Counted from the first letter of the stretch, positions 39,363 to 47,420 are shown. The stretch: DNA of 64,000 nt from Rhodoplanes sp. Z2-YC6860 (GCF_001579845.1 NZ_CP007440.1:1926001-1990000); one strand, 5' to 3'. The notes: a model not told the origin generated them from the letters alone. Numbers and translations: made by a program.

Positions 39363-39747
39363 AGTGGAGCTCCACGGTTTGGTGACTTCGTGCGACACGC
39401 AATGTCGGTGAGGAGAGGGACAGTTTTTTCTCTCGGTGACTCAAGTGCAGCAGGAGCTTCTCGTTCCGTGCGGCCGGAGAGAACAAGTGGCTTAGGCCGA
39501 TAAATGTATTTGCGCTGATCTGCATCCAGCGCGCGGTTGTTTACGTACACGGCCAGGCGCTATGTCCGCTGGTCGACAGAGATATTGGAGAACGCTACGC
39601 CGGTTGATAGCTCGAAATAATGAGAACAATTTCTACGGACGCGTGCATCCAAACGGTGTGGCCGGACGTATTAGTATGGGCGTCGCTTCACGCGCCTCGT
39701 TGTGCTGTCACATGACGGCAGGTCCCCGCCGGGGTAAATCGCGCTGA
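39363..39747. other. 385-base gap before the sigma-factor gene
   Basis: Apart from the promoter-like motif at 39645-39670, no gene is seen between the Met-rich protein and the sigma factor. The region is less GC-rich than the flanks. Confidence 0.4.
39645..39670 (+). promoter_or_regulatory. putative ECF promoter in front of the sigma-factor gene
   Basis: GCATCC (39645-39650), a 16-base spacer and CGTA (39667-39670) match the motif and spacing found before the fasciclin gene (41024-41049). It lies 77 bases before the sigma-factor start. The shared pair suggests recognition by the sigma factor encoded here. Confidence 0.5.
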
Positions 39748-40311
39748 ATGGATACGAAAACGGCCATCACGAGCGGGGCGCTGAATGCGACGCTGGAGCG
39801 TGTTGCCGAAGGCGATCGCACCGCTCTGCAGGCGTTATATCGACAAACGTCAGCGAAGCTTTTTGGCGTATGCCTCCGTATCTTGCGTGAACGGGCTGAG
39901 GCGCAGGACGTGTTGCAGGAGGTCTATGTCACGGTTTGGCGGCGGGCGTGTGGTTATGATCCGGCACGCGGCAGCGCGATCGCCTGGCTCGTGACCATCG
40001 CACGCAACAAAGCCATCGATCGTATCCGCGCAACTCCGTCGCGGGGCGAGACTTTGCCGATCGAATTCGCTGGCGAAGTCTGCGATCCCTCCGCCGATCC
40101 CTATCATGCGATGGAGACTGCGGAGCAAGGGCAACGCTTATCCAAATGTCTCGATGGGTTGGCGGCCCAGCACTCGGACGCGATCCGGGCGGCCTTTCTG
40201 GATGGCGAGACGTACGAGACGCTGGCGCATCGCGCCAGCGTTCCTCTTGGCACGATGAAAAGCTGGATTCGGCGTAGCTTGATCAAGCTGAAGGCCTGTC
40301 TGGAACGATGA
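39748..40311 (+). CDS. ECF sigma factor (SigK-like)
   Basis: This 187-residue RNA polymerase sigma factor has only regions 2 and 4. Region 2 includes LYRQTSAKLFGVCLRIL, AEAQDVLQEVYVTVWRRA and AWLVTIARNKAIDRIR. Region 4 includes LDGETYETLAHRASVPLGTM and KSWIRRSLIKLKACLE, its helix-turn-helix. Its stop overlaps the start of the next gene by four bases (ATGA), so it is translationally coupled to an anti-sigma factor. The sigma / anti-sigma / fasciclin order resembles SigK-RskA-MPT70/83 of mycobacteria. Confidence 0.92.
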   Translation: MDTKTAITSGALNATLERVAEGDRTALQALYRQTSAKLFGVCLRILRERAEAQDVLQEVYVTVWRRACGYDPARGSAIAWLVTIARNKAIDRIRATPSRGETLPIEFAGEVCDPSADPYHAMETAEQGQRLSKCLDGLAAQHSDAIRAAFLDGETYETLAHRASVPLGTMKSWIRRSLIKLKACLER

Positions 40312-41012
40312 GCGACGAACACTCCATAGACCCGGATGACGGTGTTACCGGGGCCGCGGAATATGTGTTGGGCGTGCTCAGCCTGCAGCAGCGTCGTGCT
40401 TTCGAGGCTCGCCTCATTCGAGAGCCGGCGCTGAGGTCCGAGGTCGAGTTCTGGGAACGAAAGCTGGCGCCGTTGGCCGACGAGGTCAGGCCAGTCGAAC
40501 CACCGGCACAGGCTTGGCGCAACATTGAAGCGGTGGTCGATCAACGCACTACGCGGAAACCACGCGCGTTATGGGATAGCTTGCCGTTCTGGCGCTGGGC
40601 CGCTGTAGGCTCGGCCGCTGTTGCCGCCGCAAGCATTGCGTTGGTGGTCATCCGAACTCCTGTGCAACCATCCAGCCAGCGCCTGGTGGCAAGACTCGAC
40701 GTGAGCGGCGGCCAACTCGGCTTTGTCGCGGCAGTCGATCCCGGTGGGACAGGGCTGACAATCGTTCCGGCCTCGACCGCAAACGTGACCCAGCGCGTGC
40801 TGGAGCTTTGGTTGGTCGCGCCCAACGATAAACCGCGATCGCTGGGTCTCATCGATGCCGGCCGTGCGATCCACATCAGACTCTCGCCCGATACCATTCG
40901 AAGCATCGGCGCCGATGCGACACTCGCTGTTTCCGTCGAGCCGCCGGGTGGCTCACCGACCGGACAACCGACAGGACCGGTAATCGCGAACGGGAAGCTC
41001 ACAAACCTGTGA
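40308..41012 (+). CDS. membrane anti-sigma factor (RskA family)
   Basis: This 234-residue anti-sigma factor overlaps the sigma gene by ATGA. The N-terminal cytoplasmic segment (TGAAEYVLGVLSLQQRRAFE, EFWERKLAPLADEVRP) is the sigma-binding part of RskA-type proteins. One membrane span lies at about residues 91-113 (WRWAAVGSAAVAAASIALVV). The periplasmic RskA domain shows LDVSGGQLGFVAAVDPGG, LELWLVAPNDKPRSLGLID and AVSVEPPGGSPTGQPTGPV. Family members are cleaved on signal to free the sigma factor. Confidence 0.9.
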   Translation: MSDEHSIDPDDGVTGAAEYVLGVLSLQQRRAFEARLIREPALRSEVEFWERKLAPLADEVRPVEPPAQAWRNIEAVVDQRTTRKPRALWDSLPFWRWAAVGSAAVAAASIALVVIRTPVQPSSQRLVARLDVSGGQLGFVAAVDPGGTGLTIVPASTANVTQRVLELWLVAPNDKPRSLGLIDAGRAIHIRLSPDTIRSIGADATLAVSVEPPGGSPTGQPTGPVIANGKLTNL

Positions 41013-41023
41013 TGCGTCGTCCC

Positions 41024-41049
41024 GCATCCCGGCGACAGCACTCTTCGTA
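41024..41049 (+). promoter_or_regulatory. putative ECF promoter in front of the fasciclin gene
   Basis: GCATCC (41024-41029), a 16-base spacer and CGTA (41046-41049) repeat the motif found before the sigma-factor gene. It lies 45 bases before the fasciclin start. Confidence 0.5.
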
Positions 41050-41094
41050 GCTCCGAGGCGACCCAATCATGGGCGATGCCAGACGGAGGATTTC

Positions 41095-41667
41095 ATGAGT
41101 TTTGTTCGTAACGCAATGTTGGCCACGGCAGCGTTTGCAGTCCTGGCTGCCGGTGGCTTGGCCACGCCGCTTGTTGCGCAGGAAAAGACTGTCATGGTCG
41201 GCGGCGCCGCCATGTATCCGAACAAGAACATCGTCGAGAACGCGGTGAACTCGAAGGATCACACGACGCTCGTCACAGCGGTGAAGGCGGCCGGCTTGGT
41301 CGGGACACTCGAGGGCGCCGGTCCGTTCACGGTGTTCGCGCCGACCAACGAAGCCTTCGCGGCATTGCCGAAGGGGACGGTCGAAAACCTTCTGAAGCCG
41401 GAGAACAAAGACAAGCTCGTGAAGATCCTGACCTATCACGTGGTCAAGGCCAACGCGATGTCCGACGCCATCGGCAAGATGATCAAGGATGACGGCGGCA
41501 AGCACACCATCACTACCGTTTCCGGCGGCAAGCTTATCGCCATGATGAAGGGCGACAAGCTCGAGTTGCAGGACGAGAACGGCGGCGTCGCCACTGTGAC
41601 GATTGCCAACGTCAAGCAGTCGAACGGCGTGATTCACGTCATCGATCACGTTCTGCTGCCGAAGTAA
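41095..41667 (+). CDS. secreted fasciclin-domain protein
   Basis: This 190-residue exported protein has ACGGAGGATTTC before the ATG and a signal peptide ending TPLVAQ. One FAS1 domain fills the mature part: HTTLVTAVKAAGLVGTLEGA, GPFTVFAPTNEAFAALPKGT (the H1 motif), LVKILTYHVVKANAM, and VIHVIDHVLLPK (the H2 end). FAS1 proteins mediate adhesion or surface contacts. Its position behind an ECF sigma/RskA pair with a matching promoter motif suggests it is the main target of that sigma factor. Confidence 0.92.
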   Translation: MSFVRNAMLATAAFAVLAAGGLATPLVAQEKTVMVGGAAMYPNKNIVENAVNSKDHTTLVTAVKAAGLVGTLEGAGPFTVFAPTNEAFAALPKGTVENLLKPENKDKLVKILTYHVVKANAMSDAIGKMIKDDGGKHTITTVSGGKLIAMMKGDKLELQDENGGVATVTIANVKQSNGVIHVIDHVLLPK

Positions 41668-41690
41668 GCCTCCACTTCGGTCACAGCGCC

Positions 41691-41721
41691 GGGGCCGTCT
41701 GGTGTACCGACAGACGGCCCC
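41691..41721 (+). terminator. strong hairpin after the fasciclin gene
   Basis: GGGGCCGTCTG (41691-41701) pairs perfectly with CAGACGGCCCC (41711-41721). No uridine run follows, but the position, 24 bases after the stop, fits transcript 3'-end formation. Confidence 0.55.
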
Positions 41722-41743
41722 AGCAGCTACAGGAGGGCCCGCC

Positions 41744-42049
41744 TTGGCGCAGGTGATGGGAATCCCGATCGAGGGCAAAGGCGATGCCGTGCTTGTCATC
41801 ACGGGCGAGGCAGGCACTGTGTTGATGGGGTTTGTCACCACCAAGACAATCGCGGCGCTTATCGGATATTCAGTGTCGCCATGCGATTGCGTCGCTTATG
41901 TCAGAAAGCACTTGCTCGAATTCGAAACGGCTCTGGCGATCAAGGCTCCGCCTCTCGCCCCATCACGCAGTGCGATGCACGTCGATTGTATCGAGATCGA
42001 ATTGGGAGATTTGGCCTGCGCGGGCCTCTGCGCAGAACGACCGTGGTAG
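41744..42049 (+). CDS. hypothetical protein
   Basis: This is a 101-residue product read from a TTG behind AGGAGGGCCCGCC; an ATG at 41756 is the alternative. It contains VLVITGEAGTVLMGFVTTKT and IAALIGYSVSPCDCVAYVRK, with several Cys but no recognised metal motif. No family is recognised. The strong ribosome site supports expression. Downstream sequence is debris of other genes. Confidence 0.5.
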   Translation: MAQVMGIPIEGKGDAVLVITGEAGTVLMGFVTTKTIAALIGYSVSPCDCVAYVRKHLLEFETALAIKAPPLAPSRSAMHVDCIEIELGDLACAGLCAERPW

Positions 42050-42107
42050 CGATTTCGGCGATTGGCACTAAGCGGAGATCGACAGCGAATGCCTTGCACG
42101 CCCACGG

Positions 42108-42334
42108 CAACTGTGGCTGTTGCTGCAAAATCTATGGATCGAGGACGCGCCAACGGGCCTGCTGGTCACCCACAACATGCTCGAGGCCGATTCCTGGCCG
42201 ACCGCGTGGTTGTGCTGGGCGGCCGGCCCGCTCAGATCACCAAGACGTTTGAAATCGATCTGCCTCGTCCCCGCGAACCGGAGGATGCGCGAATCTTTGC
42301 GCTTCATCGGCAGATCATCAGCGCTCTGAGTTGA
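42108..42334 (+). pseudogene. remnant of an ABC transporter ATPase (nitrate/sulfonate type)
   Basis: Only the C-terminal third remains. The first frame reads LQNLWIEDAPTGLLVTHNML, the H-loop region. A frameshift near 42187 moves into a second frame reading FLADRVVVLGGRPAQI and FEIDLPRPREPEDARIF, the typical tail of such ATPases. No Walker motifs or permease genes remain nearby. Confidence 0.75.
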
Positions 42335-42661
42335 TGATTGATGTTCCGCCGCCGCGCGGCGGCCGGCGATCGATCCAAACGGCGCGCGCATTTTTCGCTT
42401 TGCATTCTCGCAAATCACGAGTAGACGCGATTCTGCCTTGCTCGTTGAGGGCGTCATCTAGAGACGTCTATTTGGCGGAGCGAGGTGTGGCGCCTGCAGG
42501 CGTGGCTCGTGACCACGTCCCAGGGTGCGAGGTCATTGTCCGTCCCCGATGAGGGAAAAGCAGTGTGCCTAAAATTCTCGTTATTTCAGATGCTTAGAAT
42601 TTTGGTGTCCCTATAATGTCCCAAACAAAATCACGAGCCTGTCCGCCCATCAGGTAGATTT
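42335..42661. other. 327-base gap with a shared motif
   Basis: No gene is seen. GGTGTCCCT-ATA-ATGTCCC at 42604-42622 closely matches GGTGTCCCT-CAAA-ATGTCCC directly before the integrase start (61628-61647), and may be a relic of another integrase promoter or boundary. Confidence 0.35.
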
Positions 42662-42854
42662 TTCGTTCGCGGCAACTAGCGCGTCCATGATGCGGGCAGC
42701 CCGTCGCCAGCGGACGAACCGGTTGTGGCAGGTGGCGTCATATTCTTGGGGAGATCGCGCCATAGTGCTCCGGGTCGTCAGACAGAAGATGCCATTGAGG
42801 ACACGCCGGTCGTCCGCCCATGGAACATCCGCGCGACTTATTCGACAGCATCAG
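42662..42854 (-). pseudogene. remnant of an IS5-family transposase
   Basis: On the minus strand two frames together give LSNKSRG, then ADDRRVLNGIF, and later CHNRFVRWRRAARIMDALVA. These match the N-terminal half of IS5-type transposases (DDRRVLNGI ... YNRFVRW). The part between them is scrambled by indels. There is no intact element or clear terminal repeat. It directly abuts the transporter remnant on the right. Confidence 0.7.
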
Positions 42855-42857
42855 TCT

Positions 42858-43050
42858 GATGACTACCATTCCTTGATTTCGAATTTCGTCACGGCAACTG
42901 TGACTGCGGCTATTGTGCTCGTGATCGAGCTTCTCGCCATTGCCTACATTCATCGGCGTTATATGGACACGCCGCCGATCTCTGCCGCGGCAAACGTTAT
43001 GCTTGGTGGCGGGCTCGTGCTGGCAACGGGTATGCTTCGCTCCGCGCCTG
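42858..43050 (+). pseudogene. remnant of a VIT/MbfA-type iron transporter
   Basis: The fragment reads LISNFVTATVTAAIVLVIEL, LAIAYIHRRYMDTP and VMLGGGLVLATGML. This resembles the last two membrane helices of VIT1/CCC1-type transporters, including rubrerythrin-VIT fusions (MbfA), where RHRYMDTP is typical. The rest of the gene is gone. The call rests on memory of the family pattern. Confidence 0.5.
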
Positions 43051-43296
43051 CCTTCTTGTACGCCTTCATCGACAAGCTGCGTGTATCTTCGATGCCATTG
43101 GCTCGGCGACACACCTCGTATCGCCGGCACTCAGTCTGCTCGCTCTGGTCTGCCTGAGCAGTGTGCGGCGAGCATAGACATCCCCACACTCCAATGTCTG
43201 CTTGTGGCACATCTCGTCGTCTGGCGGGATGTCGGCTTTTGGGGCGAAACGGACATGGGTAGCCGCGAGAAATCGCGTGACTGACCCAAAGCGGAC
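43051..43296. other. gap without recognisable genes
   Basis: Nothing coding or structured is recognised here. It separates the debris zone from the convergent binding-protein gene. Confidence 0.35.
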
Positions 43297-44058
43297 TTAG
43301 GGCATCATGCCCTTGGCCTTGATGATGGCAGCCGCCTCCGGTGTCTTGAGATAGGTGATCAACGCCTGCGCACCTGCCTTCTCTTTGGTGTCCTTCGAAA
43401 GCGCCGCCGTGAACACGATGACTTGCTGCAAGTCGCCGGGGAATGGCCCGACAACGTCGAGACCCGGCGCAGTGAGCACGTTGAGAAGGAACACGCCAAG
43501 CTCGGCATCGCCTTTGGCAACCGCTTCGACCACGTTGGCAGGTGTGGGCTGCACCCTGGTCTTAGCCTTCATCGCATCGCCGATGCCGAGACGTTCGAAC
43601 GCCCGCAAAACCTGCGCACCGGCCGCGCTAGCGGGGATGGTGGCGATTGATTGTGCCTTCAGCAACGTCTGCTTCAGCGCGTCCGGCGTGCTAATGTCGG
43701 GCTTGGAAGCCCCCGAACGGACCGCGACCCCTAACCCCACGCCAGCAATGTCGGTTGTTGGTCCGGCTACGAACTGACCTTGAGCGGCAGCGTCCTTGAA
43801 AACTTCACGAGGGACCACGCCAAGGTCAAAGGGGCCGCCAGTCGTGGCCAACTTGATCAATTCAGGGGTAGTACCGAAGCGAATAATGAGCTTGTGACCC
43901 GAGGCTTGCTCGAACTTCGGTTTAAGCTCGTCCCAAATCGTCTTCATTGCGCCGCCGGCCAAAACTCTGAGTTCGGCAGCTTGCACATTGGTGAGACACA
44001 ATAGGACGAGCGCCAAGCCCAATGTCGATGCGAGTACCCTGCGCCAAAGGTTCTTCAT
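43297..44058 (-). CDS. ModA-like periplasmic substrate-binding protein
   Basis: This is a 253-residue exported binding protein with a signal peptide ending LTNVQA. The type 2 periplasmic-binding fold is evident: ELRVLAGGAMKTIWDELKPK at the mature N-terminus, IRFGTTPELIKLATTGGPFD, and a C-terminal AGAQALITYLKTPEAAAIIK, as in molybdate-binding ModA. No permease or ATPase follows. Related stand-alone proteins are common in rhizobia, and the ligand is uncertain. Confidence 0.82.
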   Translation of the reverse strand: MKNLWRRVLASTLGLALVLLCLTNVQAAELRVLAGGAMKTIWDELKPKFEQASGHKLIIRFGTTPELIKLATTGGPFDLGVVPREVFKDAAAQGQFVAGPTTDIAGVGLGVAVRSGASKPDISTPDALKQTLLKAQSIATIPASAAGAQVLRAFERLGIGDAMKAKTRVQPTPANVVEAVAKGDAELGVFLLNVLTAPGLDVVGPFPGDLQQVIVFTAALSKDTKEKAGAQALITYLKTPEAAAIIKAKGMMP

Positions 44059-44311
44059 GATATTCCCTTATTGCCGCTTTCTATGGTTCATCGCGATCCA
44101 CGGAGAACTGGCCCAGAGTTGACTATTTTTCGTGCTGTAACAAGACCGAGCCGGTGCCTGGTCGCTTCGACCTGATGTCGGCGGGTGGCACTAATCGTCG
44201 TCTTGCGGCAGTACGGTATTCCGGTCGCTTTTGAGGGCGAAGCGGACATGACAGGTTTATAATTACACACCTAGCTGGCGACCTGCACGTAACGAAGTTA
44301 CTTGCCACCCC

Positions 44312-44818
44312 ATGAACCCTGGCGACGACGAAGACGAACTAGACGAGACCGCTGACCGATGCGACGCCATGGACCGCGCGCTCGCTGTTCACGAAGCGGG
44401 CCACACGGTCGTCGCGCGGGCGCTAGGAGCGGACGTCCTGTTCGTCGAGATTGACCTCGCGACGGGAAACGGCAAGTCACGGTCCAGTCAGTTCGATGGC
44501 AGCCCGATCAAGAACCTTGCCGTCTGCGTCGCGGGCTGCAGGGCCGAGCACTTATTGGATGCACACTCATCGAGAAGAACGAAGGTCGACGACCGCCGTC
44601 TGATGCGCGAGATATTGTTGCGCTTCCCCGACGCCGAGCGCCGACTGGCACGAGCTGAAGGCTACCGGCTAGCCGATGCGACGTTGCGGGCGAACGCGGT
44701 CTATGTGCGCAAGGTTGCTGACGGGCTGCTCGCGCGACGGTGGATCAGCGACAGCGCGACCGTACGCATAGATGGCGTGGAACTAGCCGCGCTGCTCGCT
44801 TTTGTGCATTCGATCTGA
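44312..44818 (+). CDS. HEAGH-motif metalloprotease-like protein without an ATPase domain
   Basis: This 168-residue protein has the zinc-protease motif LAVHEAGHTVVARALGADV near residues 25-43. The surrounding pattern (GCRAEHLLDA as the third-ligand region, then a helical C-terminus) resembles the M41 peptidase domain of FtsH. The AAA ATPase and membrane parts of FtsH are absent. A TATAAT box lies at 44258-44263, and no clear ribosome site is seen. A second stand-alone HEAGH protein is encoded at 53321. The function is unknown. Confidence 0.7.
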   Translation: MNPGDDEDELDETADRCDAMDRALAVHEAGHTVVARALGADVLFVEIDLATGNGKSRSSQFDGSPIKNLAVCVAGCRAEHLLDAHSSRRTKVDDRRLMREILLRFPDAERRLARAEGYRLADATLRANAVYVRKVADGLLARRWISDSATVRIDGVELAALLAFVHSI

Positions 44819-44915
44819 TCGGGTCAAACTCAAATCGGCAAAATGCGCATCGATAGCTCCTGCCGAAATTCACGTCAGGAAGCGCCTCATCGAATATGGG
44901 GACTGTCCGTTGGCG

Positions 44916-45230
44916 TCACATCCCCTGCAATCGATCCATTGCAGCGTTATTGTTGATCTTGCTAGGAGCGGGTTGCCCAGAGCCAGTCTTGTTCTTGCCT
45001 GACACGATTATGATGCCGCGTTGCGACGCAGCGTCGGGCTTCTTCTTGCCTCCAACGATGATGATGCCCTTTTGCGAAGGACCAACCGGTTGGGCTGGTT
45101 TCGCGGGGGTCAATGGGGTTGCGACGCGCGGGGTCGTCGTCTGGATGGGCCGTTGTTCCATGGCATACGCAGAACCTGCAAAATAGAGGGTCAGCATTCC
45201 CACAAGTGCGAAAATGTTACGAGACGGCAT
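44916..45230 (-). CDS. small secreted protein with GIIIV repeats
   Basis: This is a 104-residue exported protein with TGGAGGCAACA before the ATG. A signal peptide (PSRNIFALVGMLTLYFAGSA then YAMEQ) is followed by a Pro/Thr-rich stretch. Two copies of a unit then follow, QKGIIIVGGKKKPDA and QRGIIIVSGKNKTGS. A TATAAT hexamer on the minus strand (45260-45265) could be its -10 box. No family is recognised. Confidence 0.65.
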   Translation of the reverse strand: MPSRNIFALVGMLTLYFAGSAYAMEQRPIQTTTPRVATPLTPAKPAQPVGPSQKGIIIVGGKKKPDAASQRGIIIVSGKNKTGSGQPAPSKINNNAAMDRLQGM

Positions 45231-46023
45231 TGTTGCCTCCAAAGGTCTAGAAATTACTCATTATAGGGTAGCCGCACGATAGCTGCGCCCTTCCGCTCAC
45301 ATGCCTACAACCGGTCCATGGCGCGCTGAAGGTTGTTAATGTTAGACGGAATTCAGCCCGCTGTCTTTGCTTTCGAGTGGCCAGCTTTAGGCTTGAAGTC
45401 ACAAGCGCGGCTAGTTTGAGATTGAACGCCTTCGGATGGTGCAGCCAAACGAGACACCTGAAGCTCGGGCGTCTCAACCACGCTTATGAGTTCGCGCTCG
45501 CTGCTCGCTCGCGCCTTGGGTTCTCTTGATAATGCTCACGGGAGCGCCGTCGAACTCTCTCCGCTCTGCATTGGAAACACGTCATCGCGCGATTGATGTT
45601 CTTGACCTCGCGACGTCGAGCCGCTGGCAAAACTGACAACGCAAAAGGATCGTCTCACCGGGTTGAGCCATCTCGCTAGTGGACGATCAAGGCCGCTTGA
45701 GCTCAAGCAGATTGTCGGCGTTGTCCACGTTGATCCGTCTGCCCCTATCCCCGCGATGGATCGGTCGTGTGTATTATGACACTGCCAGCCTTCGTATCAC
45801 TCTAGAATTTTTTCTTAGCACGCGGAACGGAAAGCCCGTTTATTGATTAGTCCGACGCGAGCGAAGTTTAGCCTCCCCCGCGACCTCGCTCGAATAAAGA
45901 CCCTGTCTCCCCGGACAGGGTCTTTTCTGTTACGTGCACCCATCTGCGGGACTAGCTTCGGCGCATTTATAGTCGGAACACCCCACCGCGTTGTGCATTG
46001 CAGTACCAACCATGGAGGTCGAA
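45231..46023. other. 793-base gap with an isolated terminator
   Basis: No convincing protein gene is seen. The only clear structure is the strong terminator at 45897-45927. A non-coding RNA ending there is possible. The region is less GC-rich than the flanks. Confidence 0.4.
45897..45927 (+). terminator. rho-independent terminator without an evident gene
   Basis: AAGACCCTGTC (45897-45907) pairs perfectly with GACAGGGTCTT (45914-45924) and continues TTTCTG. The stretch upstream codes for nothing recognisable, so it may end a small RNA. Confidence 0.75.
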
Positions 46024-46224
46024 ATGTTCGTGAACCCAATGATGCTGCCGTTTCTGATTTACCAGCGTTGGCTAGAGATGGTGTTCATGCCCTTCCTCGA
46101 TAGCGTCGAAAACAATTCGGCTACCGCAATGGAAGAAGCGAAGGGCGTGCAGTCCAAAATCATCAACGACACCAATAACGTTGCGACTATTGTGCAACCG
46201 TTTGATGCAGCGAAGGCGACTTAG
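46024..46224 (+). CDS. small hypothetical protein
   Basis: This 66-residue product starts at the ATG behind GGAGGTCGAA. It has a hydrophobic, Met- and Phe-rich N-terminus (MFVNPMMLPFLIYQRWLEMV) and a polar tail (MEEAKGVQSKIINDTNNVAT). It may be membrane-associated. No family is recognised. The next small gene follows after 23 bases on the same strand. Confidence 0.55.
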   Translation: MFVNPMMLPFLIYQRWLEMVFMPFLDSVENNSATAMEEAKGVQSKIINDTNNVATIVQPFDAAKAT

Positions 46225-46247
46225 CTCGCGACAACGGAGCCGTACGA

Positions 46248-46466
46248 GTGGCAACACTAGATGATCTGCTCAGGGTCTCTGAGCGGCACGTCGAACAAGG
46301 TCGCCAGCGCGTCGAGCGTCAAAAGAAGGTCATAGAAAATCTGAAGGGCGCGGGCCGGGATACAAAGACTGCCAAAGAAGTGCTCGCGATGTTCGAGCGC
46401 TCGCAAACCAAATTTGAAGCGGACCATGAGCGGCTTGTCTTGATGCTCGGCGCGCACGCTCCGTAA
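46248..46466 (+). CDS. small coiled-coil protein
   Basis: This is a 72-residue all-helical, highly charged protein from a GTG start (TLDDLLRVSERHVEQGRQRV, ERQKKVIENLKGAGRDTKTA). It ends ADHERLVLMLGAHAP. Similar short proteins are scattered through Bradyrhizobium-like genomes; the function is unknown. It is probably transcribed with the preceding gene. Confidence 0.6.
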   Translation: MATLDDLLRVSERHVEQGRQRVERQKKVIENLKGAGRDTKTAKEVLAMFERSQTKFEADHERLVLMLGAHAP

Positions 46467-46740
46467 ATGGTAACTTCCAAGCCGTAACAGCCTCGACCTG
46501 CAAATCCGATAGCCAGGAACTCGCACCGAACAACGCCGTTCGCTGATTGCGAGCCGGGTGACAACCGGACACAACGGGGACTGATGGACGCAGTTATTTT
46601 TCCGGTTTCTTGCTGCGACACCAACGCATCGGTACGCGTGGACATCTAACCTGTTCTCGGCTCGCACTTCCATCGAGGCAATGGCTCAAACTTCAATGTC
46701 AGCCGGAACCAAGCGTCGAATAGCGACTTTTTAGTTCGGT

Positions 46741-46893
46741 ATGGAAAATCCAACTTGTCCGAACTGCGGGCGTCCGATGATGCTCATTCGCGGCCCCCTC
46801 GATCACGAAGCTCAGCACACCTTTCAGTGCCAAAGTTGCAAGATTGTCTATATGACGCCTGACCATAAGCCGGTGCACAACGAGCTCAAATAA
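46741..46893 (+). CDS. 50-residue zinc-ribbon micro-protein
   Basis: The frame ATG 46741 to TAA 46891 encodes CPNCGRPMMLIRGP and CQSCKIVYM, two knuckles of a zinc ribbon. It shares the CPxCGxxMxLxR pattern with the 57-residue protein at 38836. Its stop directly abuts the ATG of the next gene (TAAATG), so the two are translationally linked. Confidence 0.7.
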   Translation: MENPTCPNCGRPMMLIRGPLDHEAQHTFQCQSCKIVYMTPDHKPVHNELK

Positions 46894-47085
46894 ATGACCG
46901 ACATCACGAGCCAAATTTCTGGAGAAATCTCTCGCGTGAAAGGCGAGATCGGGGATCAGAAGAGGCTTATCAAGAAGAACGTCGGCAAAAAATTGATGGT
47001 CGAGACGGCAGAGGCCGAGATGAAGGCGCTGCACACCAGGTTGTCAGTGTTGGAAGCGAACCTCGCTAAGCATCAAGCGTCTTAG
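46894..47085 (+). CDS. small coiled-coil protein
   Basis: This 63-residue, fully helical charged protein (TDITSQISGEISRVKGEIGD, EAEMKALHTRLSVLEANLAK) starts right after the stop of the zinc-ribbon gene. The two probably form a two-gene unit. A dimeric coiled coil is likely. No family is recognised. Confidence 0.6.
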   Translation: MTDITSQISGEISRVKGEIGDQKRLIKKNVGKKLMVETAEAEMKALHTRLSVLEANLAKHQAS

Positions 47086-47109
47086 CCGTGGCGCGGGTCA
47101 ATCGCGCGC

Positions 47110-47150
47110 AAAAAAACGGACGCCAACAGAATGGGCTATGTCGGCGTCCG
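47110..47150 (-). terminator. rho-independent terminator of the ligase operon
   Basis: On the minus strand CGGACGCC and GGCGTCCG (47117-47124 and 47143-47150) pair, and seven T residues follow. It ends the leftward operon that begins at 48750. Confidence 0.8.
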
Positions 47151-47252
47151 AAAGTCGATGTGCACAAGTCTAGGAAAGAAATGCACACAACCTAATTGTA
47201 CGAGCACGCTCGTTGTCTGTATGTCAGGCCAGCCCCGACAACTGGCAGCCTG

Positions 47253-47420
47253 CTAGACTGCAAACTCCAATCCCATCTCTTCAACCTTCGCGACTACCTC
47301 TTGCTCATCGCGACAGAGATAATCCGCCAACTCCAATGGCGTCATGAGCGGCGCGAAGTCGCGGATGTCCTGAAGGTCCATTTCCGCCCACGGCTTTCCG
47401 CTGTTGATATTAGTTGCCAC
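47253..47420 (-). CDS. 55-residue hypothetical protein
   Basis: This is read from a GTG at 47420 whose first base is the last base of the preceding stop (TAGTG), so translation is coupled. The product ATNINSGKPWAEMDLQDIRD ... LADYLCRDEQEVVAKVEEMG is soluble and helical, like a small helix-turn-helix-like module. No family is firmly recognised. It is the last gene before the operon's terminator. Confidence 0.65.
   Translation of the reverse strand: MATNINSGKPWAEMDLQDIRDFAPLMTPLELADYLCRDEQEVVAKVEEMGLEFAV

Noticed and set aside
42687-43157. 156-codon frame as an intact membrane protein
   Set aside because: Only codons from about 42858 to 43050 resemble a transporter; the first part is antisense to the transposase relic, so it is debris and not a gene.
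45247-45477. 76-codon minus-strand frame in the 45-kb gap
   Set aside because: No ribosome site, no motif, odd composition; the TATAAT box inside it fits better as promoter of the secreted protein at 44916.
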